From the NCBI GenBank assembly GCA_950022655.1, contig OX465583.1:38219360-38283359 (forward strand): a stretch of 64,000 nucleotides of DNA, in the 5' to 3' direction. Origin of the DNA: Alentia gelatinosa (Eukaryota; Annelida; Polychaeta; Phyllodocida; Polynoidae). The notes below the pieces were generated by a model, which saw nothing but the letters and a program-made list of their open reading frames with translations, was not told where the DNA came from and did not search any database. The position numbers were made by a program, and so were the translations under genes. Numbering within the stretch: the stretch's first letter is position 1; every line of letters starts with the position of its first letter. This document shows positions 1 through 14,400 of this stretch, in pieces.

Positions 1-2600
1 ACATAGGCTTTGTATTATAGGGATTGAATTATCATTCAAACAAACCAATAACCAAATTGCAAGAAAGTTCTGTTTCAATGGTGTCATCTATCGTAATTAT
101 TCCACCAAACAATGCGAAAGCCTCCATTGTCAATTTACAAAATATTTCGTATCATTCAAAATATTCTTTCGCTACAATGTACTGGTTTCTTTGCAAACCG
201 CTTTTATTGTCCTTTCTTAGATTAATTCAATCTGAATCAGCTGCACTTTGCTGAACTCGTTGTACATGTAATCTTTGAAATGTAGGTTCTGATTTTCTAA
301 TGTTGCTTCTTAAAGCGAGACATTTCAATCCATGATGGAAAGAAGAAGTTTTTGCATCTAATTAAATTTTGATCCTTCCTATTTCCTTCAAGGTATCCAT
401 TCCCCCTGCCTTCTTCCTGTACTTCTGTAGGGCAGCTTTTTTGCATTCTGAGAACATTCATTTCGAACGTGTTTTTTTTCTCGGAACTAAACAGCTTATT
501 TCTGGGTCCGTTTGTATCGTCAACTGTTTGACTTCAGCAATTCTGTAAACACATTTCTCGCGATATTGTTAAATTCATCGGCAAAGAAAGCAAGGTATGG
601 AGTAGAAGTAAAGAGAATTCATATGAAATGCTAAAAGAAATGATACTTCTGCACTATATCCTAAGCAATAATCATCAGTATTTAAGTCGGCGATTAGTTT
701 CAGTCTGTGATATATAAAGGAACTATGGTTTCCATCTATCATAATTAATTTCGAAGAAACAGCACTTTTAGATCATTATTATAATTTTCTTGCCACAGTG
801 TATATGTGTTGTGACGAATCAGAGTTCTGGGAACCATATTTTTTGTCATAATAATCCTTTTTTCAGCTTTGCAACGTTACAGGCTCCTTCATGCTGCAGC
901 GCCGGTACCCTCATTCTAACCAGCTTAATAATACCCCGATTTAGTACCTCCTAAGTCCTACCACTGTAGACAAAATTACCATCCGTGACAGCAAGCGGCC
1001 AAAATATCCTCTACTGCATTGTTAATGCGATCAGATATAACGACAGCTAGGAATAGCGGGATTTTCTAGCTTTGTTTTTTCTCCCTTATTGTTGATTCAG
1101 TCAAAACGCGATCATCATTGCCTTTAAGGCCATAACTAGGCGATAACATCACACATCATAGTCATCCTATTCCCCATGCCAGCCACTTTCCTGCCGACCA
1201 CCAATTCTCCTCATCTTTGATGGGCGTCCGAACAAGACCTGCCCGCTGACACTATGACCCCGCCTGCTCGGCTGACCTTTGACCTTACAGATGAGCAGGT
1301 GACCTGGGTGCTGAGAGCAGCTCAGGGATCGGTGCTGGGGCGCCGGGCCGCTCGTCATTTACATGGCATTATGGTGTGTGGCCGCTGCATGATCAGCCTA
1401 ACTGAGCTGCTCTATTGGTACTTAATATACTTAGCTCCCCTGCCGCTTGACTCTGAGTATTAGCCAGCTCATCTGTTATCCGGGGAAGTCGATAGGGTGG
1501 CCGTTATGAAAAGCTATAGTTGTAGGCTAGATGGTCGGTGTACCTTGGATGCTTGGAGTCTTTTATTCCTCATCACTTGTGTTCCTTAGCTCCTTAGAAT
1601 TGTCGTCAGTGCCCATTATTTCCCGTACTTAATAATGAATAGCAATGCAGTTAACTTGGGGGAGCTTTGAGGAAATAAATCTACTGGTGTGAAAAGAAAG
1701 TCCTAATTATTTATCGGGACCCTGGATTACTTTATAAATACATTGACTTTGTAACAGTAGATATAAAGGCTTCTAAGGATCAGAGTAATATTTCAGACCA
1801 ACTCCAGACTATATAGTTATCATGATAATGACGATTCCTATCTGCTAGGTTTGTGAGCTATTGGCATTTTCCATTCATTACATTCTAATCAGAAAATCAA
1901 CGTTGGAAATGAATTCTTTTGAATACCTGTTGTGCTGAGTCATACCATCTGAGAAAAGTATCTTATTTCATAGCTTTGCAGTTTATTCAGGCTGGCAATG
2001 TTCTATAGAAACCAACAACAATAGATATTGGCAAATATATAAAAACTTATGTCACCACTTGATTAAGACCCTGCTGGCTTGCCTTTATATAGTGCGTAGG
2101 AATCACACTACATCATAACAACAACGAACGCACGATGTTGGCCAACGCTAACCCCGTGTGCATAGGGATCAGGAGGTGATCTAGTCACAACATCAGTGAT
2201 CAGATGTTGCTGGTGCTTACTGCAAATCCGCGCTGCAGGGAGCAGTGAGATGTTAACGCAGGTGTAACGATGCTCCCCCACACCCGGAGGAATGCCGCCT
2301 GAGCTGGAGGCATGCAGGGTTCTAATGTGGGTCTCCAGGGTTTTCTGATTCCAAAGCCTTCCTCGTTAGTCATCACCTCTAGGAGAGATCTGACTAACGG
2401 GCCGTCACCTCTGCATGAGACAATCTCCTTGCTATGAAACTGTCTCTGATTAAGCCTCCCAGCCCCACTACTATCCCTGTCTCTCATGTCTGCATGATCT
2501 ACATTCCTATCCTTAAAACAGAATTCTATCCAGAGTTTATGCTCCTATTCAAGAACCACTCCTACGTCTCTGTCTAGGGCCTAGTGTACACTGAGCTCCC
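1..2600. other. Non-coding stretch
   Basis: AT-rich DNA with two small GC-richer patches (1150-1430 and 2200-2480). Short frames there show no protein families or splice context. No feature is supported. Confidence 0.6.
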
Positions 2601-2624
2601 AATCGTCTACGATGGGCCTAACGA

Positions 2625-2748
2625 TGTACCTAAAAACCGATTACGTTGCACCCCGATGATCCTAGGCTAGACATTTGTGTAAAAGATAAAGATGTTCCTG
2701 ATTATATATGATTTTTTATTCTGATTCTAGGTGGACGCTGGGCCTTAC
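2625..2748 (+). repeat. Dispersed direct repeat, copy 1
   Basis: Starts TGTACCTAAAAACCGATTA and includes GGCTAGACATTTG; ends AGGTGGACGCTGGGCCTTAC. The first 62 bases match 3228-3289 at roughly 79%, and the last 20 match 3356-3375 closely, while the middle is diverged. No coding frame. It is probably a non-autonomous repeat present twice in 600 bp. Confidence 0.55.
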
Positions 2749-3227
2749 TCTAAAGCCGGACACCCACTGGTTGTGATTTGGCTCTGACATGGCTACGACA
2801 TGGGTAAAAATCAAAATTCCCGCATCATAACCTTGTCAGAATGTTACAAAGTTCGGTTTATAGAATACCAGAGTACGATACTAAATTACTGTATCGTCGC
2901 TGTGTGAGAAGGTCGATGCTTTTGTGTCGTAGTGTGTCGGAATGCTTAGAGTTCACAAAACGTCTACTATAGGCTTAATACGATCCACCACCCGATAAAA
3001 AATTCAAAATCGCGTCGGAAGGCCGTTAAGGTACAGGCAGACTTGCACGGCAAATATGGTGATTTTAGGTTCTCAAAAATATTGTTCTTTATATCCTAGT
3101 AAAACAATTAGTCTGTAATCATGCAGTAATTCCTGAATTATAGTGCACTATAATTTAGAAATAAAAATGCGGCCTCAAGATTTGCATTGGTGCGTTGTGA
3201 GGTGCGTCGGGACTGTGATCACCTTTT

Positions 3228-3375
3228 TGTACCTAAAAATCAATTAGGATGCACGCGGATGAGCATAGTCTAGACGTTTGCCTAAAAGGCAACCTTCATG
3301 ATGTGTCTACGATTTTGGACATTCTGCATCGTAAGGTCTACAGTTGTATCGTATAAGGTGGACGCCAGGCCTTAC
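3228..3375 (+). repeat. Dispersed direct repeat, copy 2
   Basis: Starts TGTACCTAAAAATCAATTA and includes AGTCTAGACGTTTG; ends AGGTGGACGCCAGGCCTTAC. It is the partner of 2625-2748 in the same orientation, with a different middle containing TACGATTTTGG and GCATCGTA. Confidence 0.55.
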
Positions 3376-3399
3376 CTTTCCCAGGCTTGACGTGATGAT

Positions 3400-6300
3400 A
3401 CGTCTTCTTCCTCACTTTTCCTCTCGATCCTGCTAATTCTTCTTCGCTCTTTGTTTGTTTTATCTTCTCTCTATTCATCCCAATATTGCCTCTAAAGTAT
3501 TCATCAACATTTCCGCTACTTTCTTATAGTACTTATTTCTCGACATCCCCTAAAAACATATTTGTATATGCTTCATACGCTGGCCTGAAATGTGGACGTA
3601 TATAAAAACATATCAATATATATCGGATACATGCATTTACGTGGTGGCGTATATATGAATTAAGTGTGGGTTTTCATGCAGTGCTTTTTCCTCTCCTTCC
3701 TATCTATCACGGTCCAGCTCAATCTCTCTGTCTATTCTTGTCTCTATATCTATCGTCATTTCCCGTCCGTTTGGTAAGGCTCCTGTCGTGCCGAACAAAA
3801 CCGACATTACATTTCCCATTGTGCGTGGCATTAAACGAAAAAAATCAATTTCAATTCATCGCATCATCATCAGAACTCATACATTCTGAGAAAAAAACTT
3901 TGAGAGCTAAGTTTTCCAATAGCCTGAGGTAGTTTGCGTTGGCAACGGTAGTTATGGGGACGGTAAGACCATAGTGTAAGGGAATGATGATATTTGGAGG
4001 TAGGATATAATTGAATGGTGGCAGGGGATAGTGAGAAGAGATTTGATGAATATGGTGATACTACGCGACCAGGGATAAAGTCTCCGCTCTCCTTCTCCAA
4101 GGTGGGCCGGGAGAAGGTCGGGAGGTTGGCGTGGGGGTTGAGACCGATATAACTACGGTCTCCGGGCACATCCTGCCTCCATACCCTACAGCCCACCCTC
4201 AGTGTGCAATGTAAGGCGGGGTGGCAGGCGAGGAAACCCCGCGAAACTAGGTGCTGGTTGATATTATGGAGATGAGACACGACAATCCCCGGCATTGTCA
4301 CCTCTCAGTAACCCGTGTTCGCCCGCCGCTGCCCCCTACTGCCGTCTCCTACTAGACTTGCACAAGGCTTCGTGACTGATACTTGTCAGTGAGGATTCAA
4401 CTGCTCAGTCTCGTTCCTGAGAGCGGCTACTGCTCAGCCCTGTCTCCTAGTAGCCCAACAAAGCTCAACTATATATCAATTGTGGTTACTACCATCCTGT
4501 CCTCAACTCATATATCTCTACGTAGAATTTATGTCCACCATTTTGTCTACTTCTGTCCAATGCCATCACACCATCCGCCAGCCTGTTTCAATCGGAATAT
4601 AAAGATGTTGCCTCCCAGCCTCTTTATTGCGAAACACCATACACAGTTGTGAGATATATTCAATGATTTTCGCCTAGTCCCCAATTGTTAACTTTCCTAG
4701 ATCGTTTGTACATAGGCTTTGAAGTAATGCCTAATTTCCTCAGGCTAGAATTCCTTCATTCCACCACCGCTACACCACTGGTCTATACTCTCTGGAATTC
4801 CTGGTTCTCCTCCCCTTCCATTTTCCTTCTCCGTGGACTGCATACAAAAACCTTTCACGCCCCTCCAGTACACCCCTTTCTCATCCCTTTTCCCTCACAG
4901 CACCACACGCAAAACTTTTATGATTGGACACGTGACTTAAATATCAATATCAATGCATGTTGCCGAATGACCTGAATTTATAAATATCCACTGCTGCGAA
5001 GTAACAGAAACCAATCCCTACACGATGTAGGTCTCCATATGAATATAGGTACATGTGGCAAGGGACCATCAATTGATAAAACCATTGTATGTAATGTGGG
5101 TCGATGATATTCGACATTAATACGAACCAGCGATGCTTGTTATTTCATTACAATAGTATAAAACCCTCAAATACGTTGTGATGTTAATCATGGACAATTC
5201 CAATAATAAAGCTCAATATTTTTCATGAAAACATGAAATATCTTTTATGAAAACAAGAATCATAGGTTTGGATGAGATATAAATGAGTTCTCGGATAACA
5301 TTGTGCTTTTGGTATTGTAGTGAGACGTTTAGTTGAACCACGAATGTTCTTAACAACCCTGTACCAATTTAAATATTCTGCCAGTATGGCGCTATCAACA
5401 GATGCAATCGTCACCTATTATACAACATCTGCCGAAACAGCTATACAGCATGAATATCAGCCGATATGCACATCCCGTTGTTAATGATGGGTTAGCTCAT
5501 CAGGACTCTGGGGAATGTTCTTTATTATAATCTTGCGCAGAAATGCTAGTTCAAACAGCAGATTACTATATACACGTGAACCGAAGTCCTGTCTTTACAA
5601 GCTGGAAGTAAACATCAGATACCAAATCTACTTGCCGAATTTGAATCTCGTAGTAATTCACAAGGCAATGCCGTGTGAATTACTACGCATATTTACGAAC
5701 TACATGTTGTGTATAGACACATCGTTTATTATAATCACTGCTCATTCTGCGTGACACATATATTTACATATTCCTGTATGGACAGTGTGGCTGCATGCTC
5801 ACTCGCGCTTAGACAACGGTAAACCTATCGGACCAGGGCCTGGTTTATAGTTTGGCCTACTTAACATTTGGAAGGAGTGTTATGGATTCCTGGCAATTTC
5901 TTTCATAACATCATCTGGATATCAACACACTCTGGTTTACACTTATGGCTTAGAAAGTCGTTATCTTAATCAGACTAGGCAGCCCTGAACGTACATGCTG
6001 CAATGTGCCAGGTCTAACAGATTTTTGACATTTCGAGATATCCCAGGGATCTGTGGCCAACATGAAAATACCGATTTGCAGTTTTAAATAGAAGTTGATA
6101 TCACTGATTAGCAATAACCGAAATTCCTCGATGAGCATTACCCTCAAAGAAAACGACTCCCAGCAGCGTTCAAATTGAATCTGAAATAAGAAAACTTTAC
6201 AGGCACAGGTCTGTGAGGGGCCAATTTAAGCTGAGCTTCTTTTTAGATTTCAGGCTAAGATTGTAAATACCTAGCATGCGGGGCTATTGTCAACCACAGT

Positions 6301-6650
6301 TGAGGCGGGGACAAGGATAAATAGGGCACTTGTGTGACTGCTCAATATCCACATGTCAGTGTATGCCCTGTCAACTGTCATGGCATGCACTCGCATCATA
6401 GAGTCCCTCTACCGCATTTCCTTGCCTTCAACCCTCTTCCTCTGTATTCTTACTTCCTTGCTACTTCTTCCTCTGATATTTCCGCTCTCTTTTGCTTATG
6501 CCCTTCGCTCACTCCTTCATTACCCCTACCTACCCCTCCACGCCTTTCTTCGTCTTTGCATCCAAAGATATTCAGTTCTGTCATTCTCCTCCGCTACCAT
6601 TCAAATACCACCCTTCAAACCTAATTTAGTTTTTTTTCATCTCCTTCATC
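3400..6650. other. Non-coding stretch
   Basis: Pyrimidine-rich patches (3400-3500, 4780-4920, 6390-6600) and a GC-richer patch at 4080-4350. Apart from the hairpin at 5649-5687, nothing was recognised. Confidence 0.6.
5649..5687. repeat. 39-bp hairpin
   Basis: Arms CGTAGTAATTCACA and TGTGAATTACTACG are perfectly complementary (14 bp). Inside them GGCA and TGCC pair around one central A, leaving a single mismatch in the whole stem. No gene is attached. It is a candidate palindromic element end or a structured RNA. Confidence 0.75.
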
Positions 6651-6658
6651 TTCTAAAG

Positions 6659-6803
<145 letters not shown>

Positions 6804-6809
6804 GATTTA

Positions 6810-8030
6810 CACTACCCTTTCCTCGCTCTTACCATCAATCCCTCTAGCATATTCGCACCCTTCCGGAGACTATTTGGTAGATCGCGTAACGTTGCTTCTC
6901 CTGCCTTTCCGAAACCCACCCCTGGCGGCGGATACCTCTCCCAATATCGTTACACTCCGAACCCATCTCTCACCCCCGTCCATGCCAAGCATGCAATTTA
7001 GTAATACTTCACGTCAACCCAGAGGGTGTCATTTATTACAGACGGCGTGAGAAGCCACTATAATGGTGGCTTCTCCTGTCAATAGCGTTAGTGGGATCCG
7101 GTGGCTTCCACCATTTCTCATATACCACCCCCGCCCCCCATGAGCTGACCACTTCACTGTTACATCTGACACGTAGACATAACCCCTTCAGATCCCTTAA
7201 CATACCCCCTGCGCACCGCTACCATAATCTCCTTCCCCCTCTTTGTGTAAACCAATCGGATTAAATGCGCCGGGGACATAACACGAATATTGGAAACACT
7301 GAAATAAACTACTTCGTTGTGCCACGTCTGGTTACTTCCTTGGCCGCCAGAGCGTTTCCTACAGTTAGGTGGGGATCTGCCTCCCACAGTGGCTACAATG
7401 TTCAGGATTATTTCGACAGGAATTCTCAAATGCTCTCTAGAAAAGCATCATTAGATATTAAAGACATTATTCCATTAAGCATTAGATACCTTATTTTATC
7501 ATTGAATGAATAAAAAAAACATTTAAAAATATGAAAACGTAAAATATTTATAAATATTCGTAACTTGGTAGGCAAGGGTTTATCATCACTCAATTAAAAA
7601 AACATCTTACAGAAAATATCACTTTGAGATATCTCCATTTTCCTACAGAAATGTAGACTTATTTTAGAACCGCCCCTTTGTATGTGTATGTAAAGCGGCT
7701 ATATGACAATTCTGAGAGGTGATGTATTTAAAGGCGGATAGGTCGAGAGTGAGGAGAGCTAGGGCTGGGGCGGGTGTCTATTATATCACTATCTCGCCAT
7801 TATTCAGAGTGTAGATGAAACGTTTGGCCTCCTCTACATACCGCTACGCACCGCCACAAAACACTGCCAAATATCTGCAGGGTGAAGGCTGTAGGGACGT
7901 AAAGGGGCATGTTGAAGTAGATGTGATAGGTTGGGCTGCCCGGAGGGTCGGACCAGGGCATAAGTTGGTAGCCGGCCATTCCCAACCCCACACACTCTCA
8001 TTTACCCTGCATCCAGCACCCCTTTTAGTC
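6810..8030. other. Non-coding stretch
   Basis: Mixed-composition DNA leading into the CpG-rich island at 8040. Short frames only, with no recognised domain. Confidence 0.55.
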
Positions 8031-8039
8031 TCTCAGCCA

Positions 8040-8420
8040 TTACCCTCTCAGACCGGGCCGGCGTTCCCAACACACTTCCGGTGAGTGTAGCGCCGGTAGT
8101 GAGAAAACGGTTGGGTTCGGGCTGTGTCTTTTAGCAGGCTTTATTTCCGAGCGTAGCCCTACCATGCGGCAGAATGAGCGATTAACCGACCCTCCGCGCG
8201 TGGCAGCACTCATAAAGCCCCATCGTCGACTATTTGCCGGCTTCCGGTTGTAGAAGTAGCGGCGTCTTCCGGTAGGCGGAGCTGCCATCGTCGTCGTCGC
8301 CGCGCGCTACCACCAGGGGTCATCACGCCAGGGGGCGCACTGAGTGGGTGCTGACGGCGCCCTCTACCGACACCTGACAGAAGGGGGCGCTGCTTCTCAA
8401 TGGCGCTGACAGGCGGCTGG
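8040..8420. promoter_or_regulatory. CpG-rich island with ETS and CTCF-like motifs
   Basis: A GC- and CpG-rich stretch in otherwise AT-rich DNA. ETS-type cores occur at 8074-8083 (ACTTCCGGTG), 8241-8248 (CTTCCGGT) and 8266-8273. Four CTCF-like cores follow within 90 bp: CCACCAGGGG (about 8309-8319), GCCAGGGGGCGCAC (8327-8340), reverse TAGAGGGCGCC (8355-8366) and AGAAGGGGGCGCTGC (8379-8393). On the minus strand an ATG at 8288 (ATGGCAGCTCC) opens 82 codons, MAAPPTGRRRYFYN..., which could be a first exon but has no support. Promoter and/or boundary element by inference. Confidence 0.4.
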
Positions 8421-8429
8421 GTGGGCGAT

Positions 8430-11400
8430 AAAGGAGGTATGGCAGATGGAAGCCTGCGGTCCCACACCGCCCCGGTGCTGGCTACGTTCCGCTGGTGATC
8501 TAGGCAGACGTGTAGAAGATGATACCCCCACTCCTGCACACACCTCCCTTTGCCTCCTCCCACACTGGAGGATACAGGAGACGGCAGTGGTCGTGACCGG
8601 AGAGGTAGGAAGGCTGACCTCAGTGTTGACCCAAAGTCATGTTTCCGCATCCTCATGGTAACTGCAGAGGCTTCTATTATATTACATATTCTATATATGT
8701 GGCCTAAGAAAATCTAATGATAGCCTCAGCAGCTTCTACACCAGCTCTTGTTGCTTCCATGGTAACCCCAGCAGCTCACATATGGCACAGATGGCTCATT
8801 TCGGATAATAAACATGGCAAAATCTGTTGCCCACCGATGACATCTTAAGCTCCAGATCCGACAGAGCAATGTTGAGCTGCCTATGATATACTTGGTTCTG
8901 CAATGATAATGGCATTGGCGGTCCTTCTGTGACAACGACTGCTACACCACCTCCTATGTTCCTATAATTCTATTTTACTATCTGACTGTTGGTATATATC
9001 CATGTGGGCTCCACACCCACTACATGTCAGTCCACTGTCCACCTGGCCTCTTATGATCTAGACCAGTGGCTAACCTGCCTCCTCTAGAGCTTGTTTGTTC
9101 ATCTAGATGCCTTCGTACCAGATACGCCACCTGCTTACCCAGCCACCTGCCCACCAAACCAGGTTGCAGGCCTGCCCACCTATCTGCCCGCCCGTCGCCC
9201 AGCACGCGTACCTAGTACCGTATCTGGCTGTTTATCACCTTTATCCTTATCCAGATCAGGCCTGCGCCTCACCAACGTTAGCGCTTGTGAACTATTTTTT
9301 GCTCAATCACAATATTAAAAATAAAAGGCATTGATTTAGAGTTCTTTTAGAGGTGGGGCGACGACGAGTGGTTGTGGGTGGAGAGAAGGTAAGACGCCAA
9401 CCTGTAGACTGGTCACGCTAACAATGTTAACAGCTTCTATCGGCGTCTGCTGCTAGCCCTGCAGGGCATACAACCCATCATCCACCACTTCCTCCCAGCC
9501 ATACCTAGCTACTACGTGTTCAATACTTGTCATTTATAGCAGCTACTGCATCACCTGTTCGTTGCTCACTCGTTCCCAACCAATTCTGTCACACATTGCA
9601 GTGCAATATTCAAAATTCCAAACCATATTGCCATCTGCCTACCCTCAATTACCCACCTATATAAAGCACGAACCACTATCCACGGACCCCATCTAAATAT
9701 TTCATTTGTGGTTATTGTCAATCCAAGTGTCAGCTGCACATATTTGCAATATTTGACGACACTTCTGCTACCAGATTCGGACCACCTTTCGATATATTAT
9801 ACATAGATACATTGGTTAATTACCTACTCCTATTTCCTTCAATATATCGTACACCCCCCTTAACCACTACCCACTGCTAAAGAACTGCTATTCACTGTAC
9901 ACCGTTCCTCCATCTGTTACAACACCTGATCCACCACCCGCTGATACATCTTGCTGTATTCACTGTCCACTGCCTACAAGCAACTGAGTCTGCAGTTCCT
10001 CGTCGCCTCCTCCCGTCATCGTCACCTGCACAAACACATCCCCTTTGCCTTCACCTCCTCCCTCTGTCACCTCCCCCCCTCCCCCATGTCTTCGTCACTA
10101 GCCTCAAGCTGCACCAAACAAACAAGGCGGGCTTTTAGCCCTCATCACCGTCATATAATGGATGTCAGCCCCAATAAAACGCCTCCTGCCTCTCCACTGT
10201 TTCTCCAGTGTCCATTAGCGAGCCCGAAGGCGCTGGGCCAGAAACAATGCTGACAGGCCGAGCCTACATTATTGACCGTAGCGGTGCGCGCGCACGCCGT
10301 CAAGGGAGGCTAGGGTGCCCACAAGCGAGCTGGACTCTGGATGAAACAGGGTGCAAACGTGATTTAGGTGTCAGTGAGTGCTGGGAGAAACGAGGCCTGG
10401 TTTGAGGCAATGCCCGGGAAGTGAATGGGTTAGGGCCCGGGTATGGGGAGCTGGCTGCTGATGGGTGTTTGTGACGGTACGGGAATAACACGAGTGAGTG
10501 TGACGTGCATGGTCGATGGCAGGTATGTGTGGGAGATCTATGATATGATCTACTACGCTGAATAAAGTCCTATAGAGGACTTGAATTTGGTAAGGATGTG
10601 TGTCGTTATAGACGATAGGGTGATAATAGGGTAATAGCTGCACAGTAAATGTACACGTGTTTCACTTCTTTTACTTGCAATTCCTCTAATAGTATGAATC
10701 TAGGACACGTTATTAATGAAATCAAATTCTTCAAATCATCCATCTTAGCCTTTTCAATTTCGGCAACGATTTCCCTCTTCGTCATATTAACAAAATGAAT
10801 TACGCCAAGATTTTTCTCGAACAAATTGTCGAAGATAAAGAGGTGACCTTTTCTTAACGCACCCAAAAACAAGAACTGTGGATTCTTGGAACATCCAAAT
10901 GGCATTCATCCAACCCATGAGGACAATTAACCTATTACATCAAGATTCGCTGATGAAAGCGCCACGTGCAGCCATGGGCAGAGTGAGGTTGGGCCTCAGT
11001 CATTCATCACAGACGCCATGGTTACCCCTCGTCTCAATCCTTCAGCAGCCCCCGCCTCTTGCCCTTCTCATTGTAATTGACCTTTTCAATCAGGTTCGAA
11101 ATTTCCAGCCTAAAAAACAAAGATTGAGCCTGTAGTTCCATAAGCCGTTGTGATGGATGATTGGATTAAGAGTAGGCCAAGTGAGGTAGTGAGGGAAGTG
11201 TTGTGTGATGCCATGTGTGTCATGTCGAATGCGACGTTTTGTTTGTGATGTCAAGTGTGAGGTGATGTGTATGATGCACTGTGCAATGCCTTCTTTGTGT
11301 AACGTGTGAGGTCTAGGGTGAGACATGCTAATATCGCTATTGAACGGTATGTGAGGTGCTTGATGTATGAGGGGATATGTTAAATTAGCTAAAAGATGTT

Positions 11401-14400
11401 CTAGTGTAGATAGAAAGCAACGACTAGATACTAATTATCATATGAATTTACCTAAGAATATATCAGTATGATATATATATGGTGTGGCATAGGACGTATC
11501 CCTCTTCTATTTAGCCTTAGAGCTTGTCTTTTTGCTCTATTGGATGTCTATAAGGTGCTCGGGATGCATCCCGTCACCAGCTATCAGGTGGGGCGAGTTA
11601 GGAGGAGGCTAGGGCGCCATGTCGCCAACTGCTTTCATAAATGCCATCATTATGATCGCAATCTAGCTCGGAAGTAGCAGGACACTAAGTGGATCTTTTA
11701 TGACGTGTCTACCCTGGATGGGGTTCATCCAGTGCCCGAGGTTGATTAACGAGGACACTCCATGGCGTGAACCCGCCCGGGGAAAACCGCCGTTTGTTTA
11801 TACTACTCACACCACTCACATCGCCAGTCGCTCATAAATCACAACTAATATTGCCAAACATAACCCCGTGCCGGACCTTAGCTTGGTGATTTCACCACTT
11901 TGGTATAACTCGCTGAGATATTGTGGCCAGTCTGAATAGGACCTGTCAACATTATTGCCAACAATGTATGAAAAGGTTAACTGAAAGTCACGGGACAATA
12001 ATTTGATTTTTCTTATTGGTGCAATCGGTGTAGATCAAAATAATGGCAGCTAAAAGGCCTTTGTATTCGATGTTATTTAATCTTTAGGCGCTTTCTATGA
12101 AGGTAGAACAAGAATAGGCTTTGGGTTAACGTAGAGAGAGGTCTCTGTGTGCTGGTGTATGTAAATCACTGAACGGCTATTTTTGGATGCGTATATATGT
12201 GAACGAATCAACGTAAACCTCTCAATAGATGTAGTAGGGGGTTCCTTGGGTAATATGACATTACAGGGGTGAGTACAGACCGTAGGCAGGATTGTGAAGG
12301 ATTGCGGAAAGAAGGAGCCGAGGGTAAAGGGAAGCAAGGCACTAGACCCAGGGCCACGTAGCAAAGGTGTGTTCAAGTGTTTCGGGTCGTTATAAGTCAG
12401 CCTGATGGAGAAACATGACTTGTTCCCACTGCAATTAATCAGCTTATCAATTCTTCTAAAACCTTGAAAAGACATCGGCAACATTCGAACCATTTAGGCT
12501 AGGCGATTCAGGTGGAGAGTAGGCCTACTTCCATCAAACCTTCTGCATAAAATTCTCTCTTGGAAATCCCCATAAGAATTCTACCCTCAACGTTATCCCC
12601 TTTGCCCACGATCCAACGTTTCTTGCAATTATCGAAGGTCCCAATAGAAAAGTCTTCCGGGAGGGAATCGGAGGTCCTTAATTGGGGGAAGCTTGAGGCC
12701 CTCTGATGGGGCCCTAAGCTCAGGGCAGATTCTTAAAAGGACTCGCGAGCTGGTCTGAGTCGCTCCAGGAGACAGAGCATATAAATATTTAAACCTGCCT
12801 TCTCTCGCATTTTGCGTCCTGTCTGCCTCATGGGAAAGGAGGAGGTGCAGGTCTAACAGCTTCAAGCAGCCGCCCGCTAGGATGTAATTTTACATTTTCT
12901 TCCACTCGTAATTGTGCAGAAAGGGATTCGTGCAAGAGTGTTTTCGATGCCTCTCAAGAAAAGGACTAATGAGGCGATGGAGCGCGCTAAATTGACGGAG
13001 GAAACACTTGTAGTACTGGGGTGTGCTCTTTTTACCGGGACATCCCTTATTACCCGGTGCTCAAAACCTTGGATGTCCTGATCCATAGCCCAACGTTATT
13101 GATTTAGCAGCGCTCCAAATTCGGATTGCCTCTAATTTTCTAGACTACGTTTATATGCAAAGGGAGAAGTACACAACATAAAATGATAAATTTGTAATTG
13201 TCTATTCCGTTTTAAGGAGTTTCATTTTGTAATAAGAAGGAGTATATGAATTTATTTACTTGTTATTGGACATTTAATTTCAAGACATTTGTGCATTGTT
13301 TCATTTATTCATAATTATTACCATCACCATTCGAGCCTCAGAATATTATTACATGATTCAATCAAATATGCATTAATAACAATGATACTCTATTCTGGAC
13401 CAGCAATTGCTTCCATATCCACCATACAATCTGCAACAGAATCATATATTATGACCCCCATAAGAAGCTAACAGAATTGCATTTTTGGCTTACATTTCAT
13501 TCAATATATTTCTTTCTTCTCGTTCCCCACCATTAGGCATTAAGCTAACATCATAGCTCTATACAGTGGCAGGGGGAAAGGACGCATGGCCCCACTTGCT
13601 TTAACAAAGCCCGATCGATTAGACTGCGTACAGGAGTAGGGGTGGGAATCCATACCCTTCCCAGCCAACAGATAATAAGCCTTAAAGTGGCCTTTTAGCA
13701 ACACGAAGTGGCCAAAGAAGCCATGTCCCTCATATCGGATTGGCTCTTTGCCAGCTGCATTGGCTGAGTAGAGGGTGGATACAAAAAAAGGGCGAGAATG
13801 GGAGGGGGTGGGAGGTCAGGAGCCCCACTGCAAGGATCGATTCTTATTTGTGGGAAGTAGGCAGTGGTGTTTTCTTTTACTTTTTAACAGCTATTTTGAA
13901 AGGCTCAATGCAGGTATGATTGATCTGATGGTAATTCATGCTAAAACTAAATTTGGTGGGTCGAACAGCTTCTCTGACTTGATTTTACACTCCAAACAAC
14001 TAACACCAATCAGAAATTTCTGTATGGCAAAACAGCTTATTTCTATTATAATAATTGATAATACAATATGCCTGATGCTTTATCCTCTATTAAATATTTC
14101 TACCATGCATTAAATGGCATTCAATTTCCCAGGTGGTTCGGTTTTCTCGGAAAACATCAAAGGTCATCCTTAGTTCCATTCCTTTCATATTATCTACAGG
14201 AAGGCGCATCGTTCCGGAACCCACCCAGTTTGCTGCTTTCTTCCGCTTGGCGTCGCATGCTTCCGAGGCAGTGGTCACATGACCCGACTAGCTGACCAAT
14301 CGGGTGGCTCTGTGGCTTTTTTCTCGCGAGGTTCGTTAGCTTTCCTGACGGGTGACATGCCCTGGAGACCGCAGTGAATTAAAGAAGGCCCCCAACAAGC

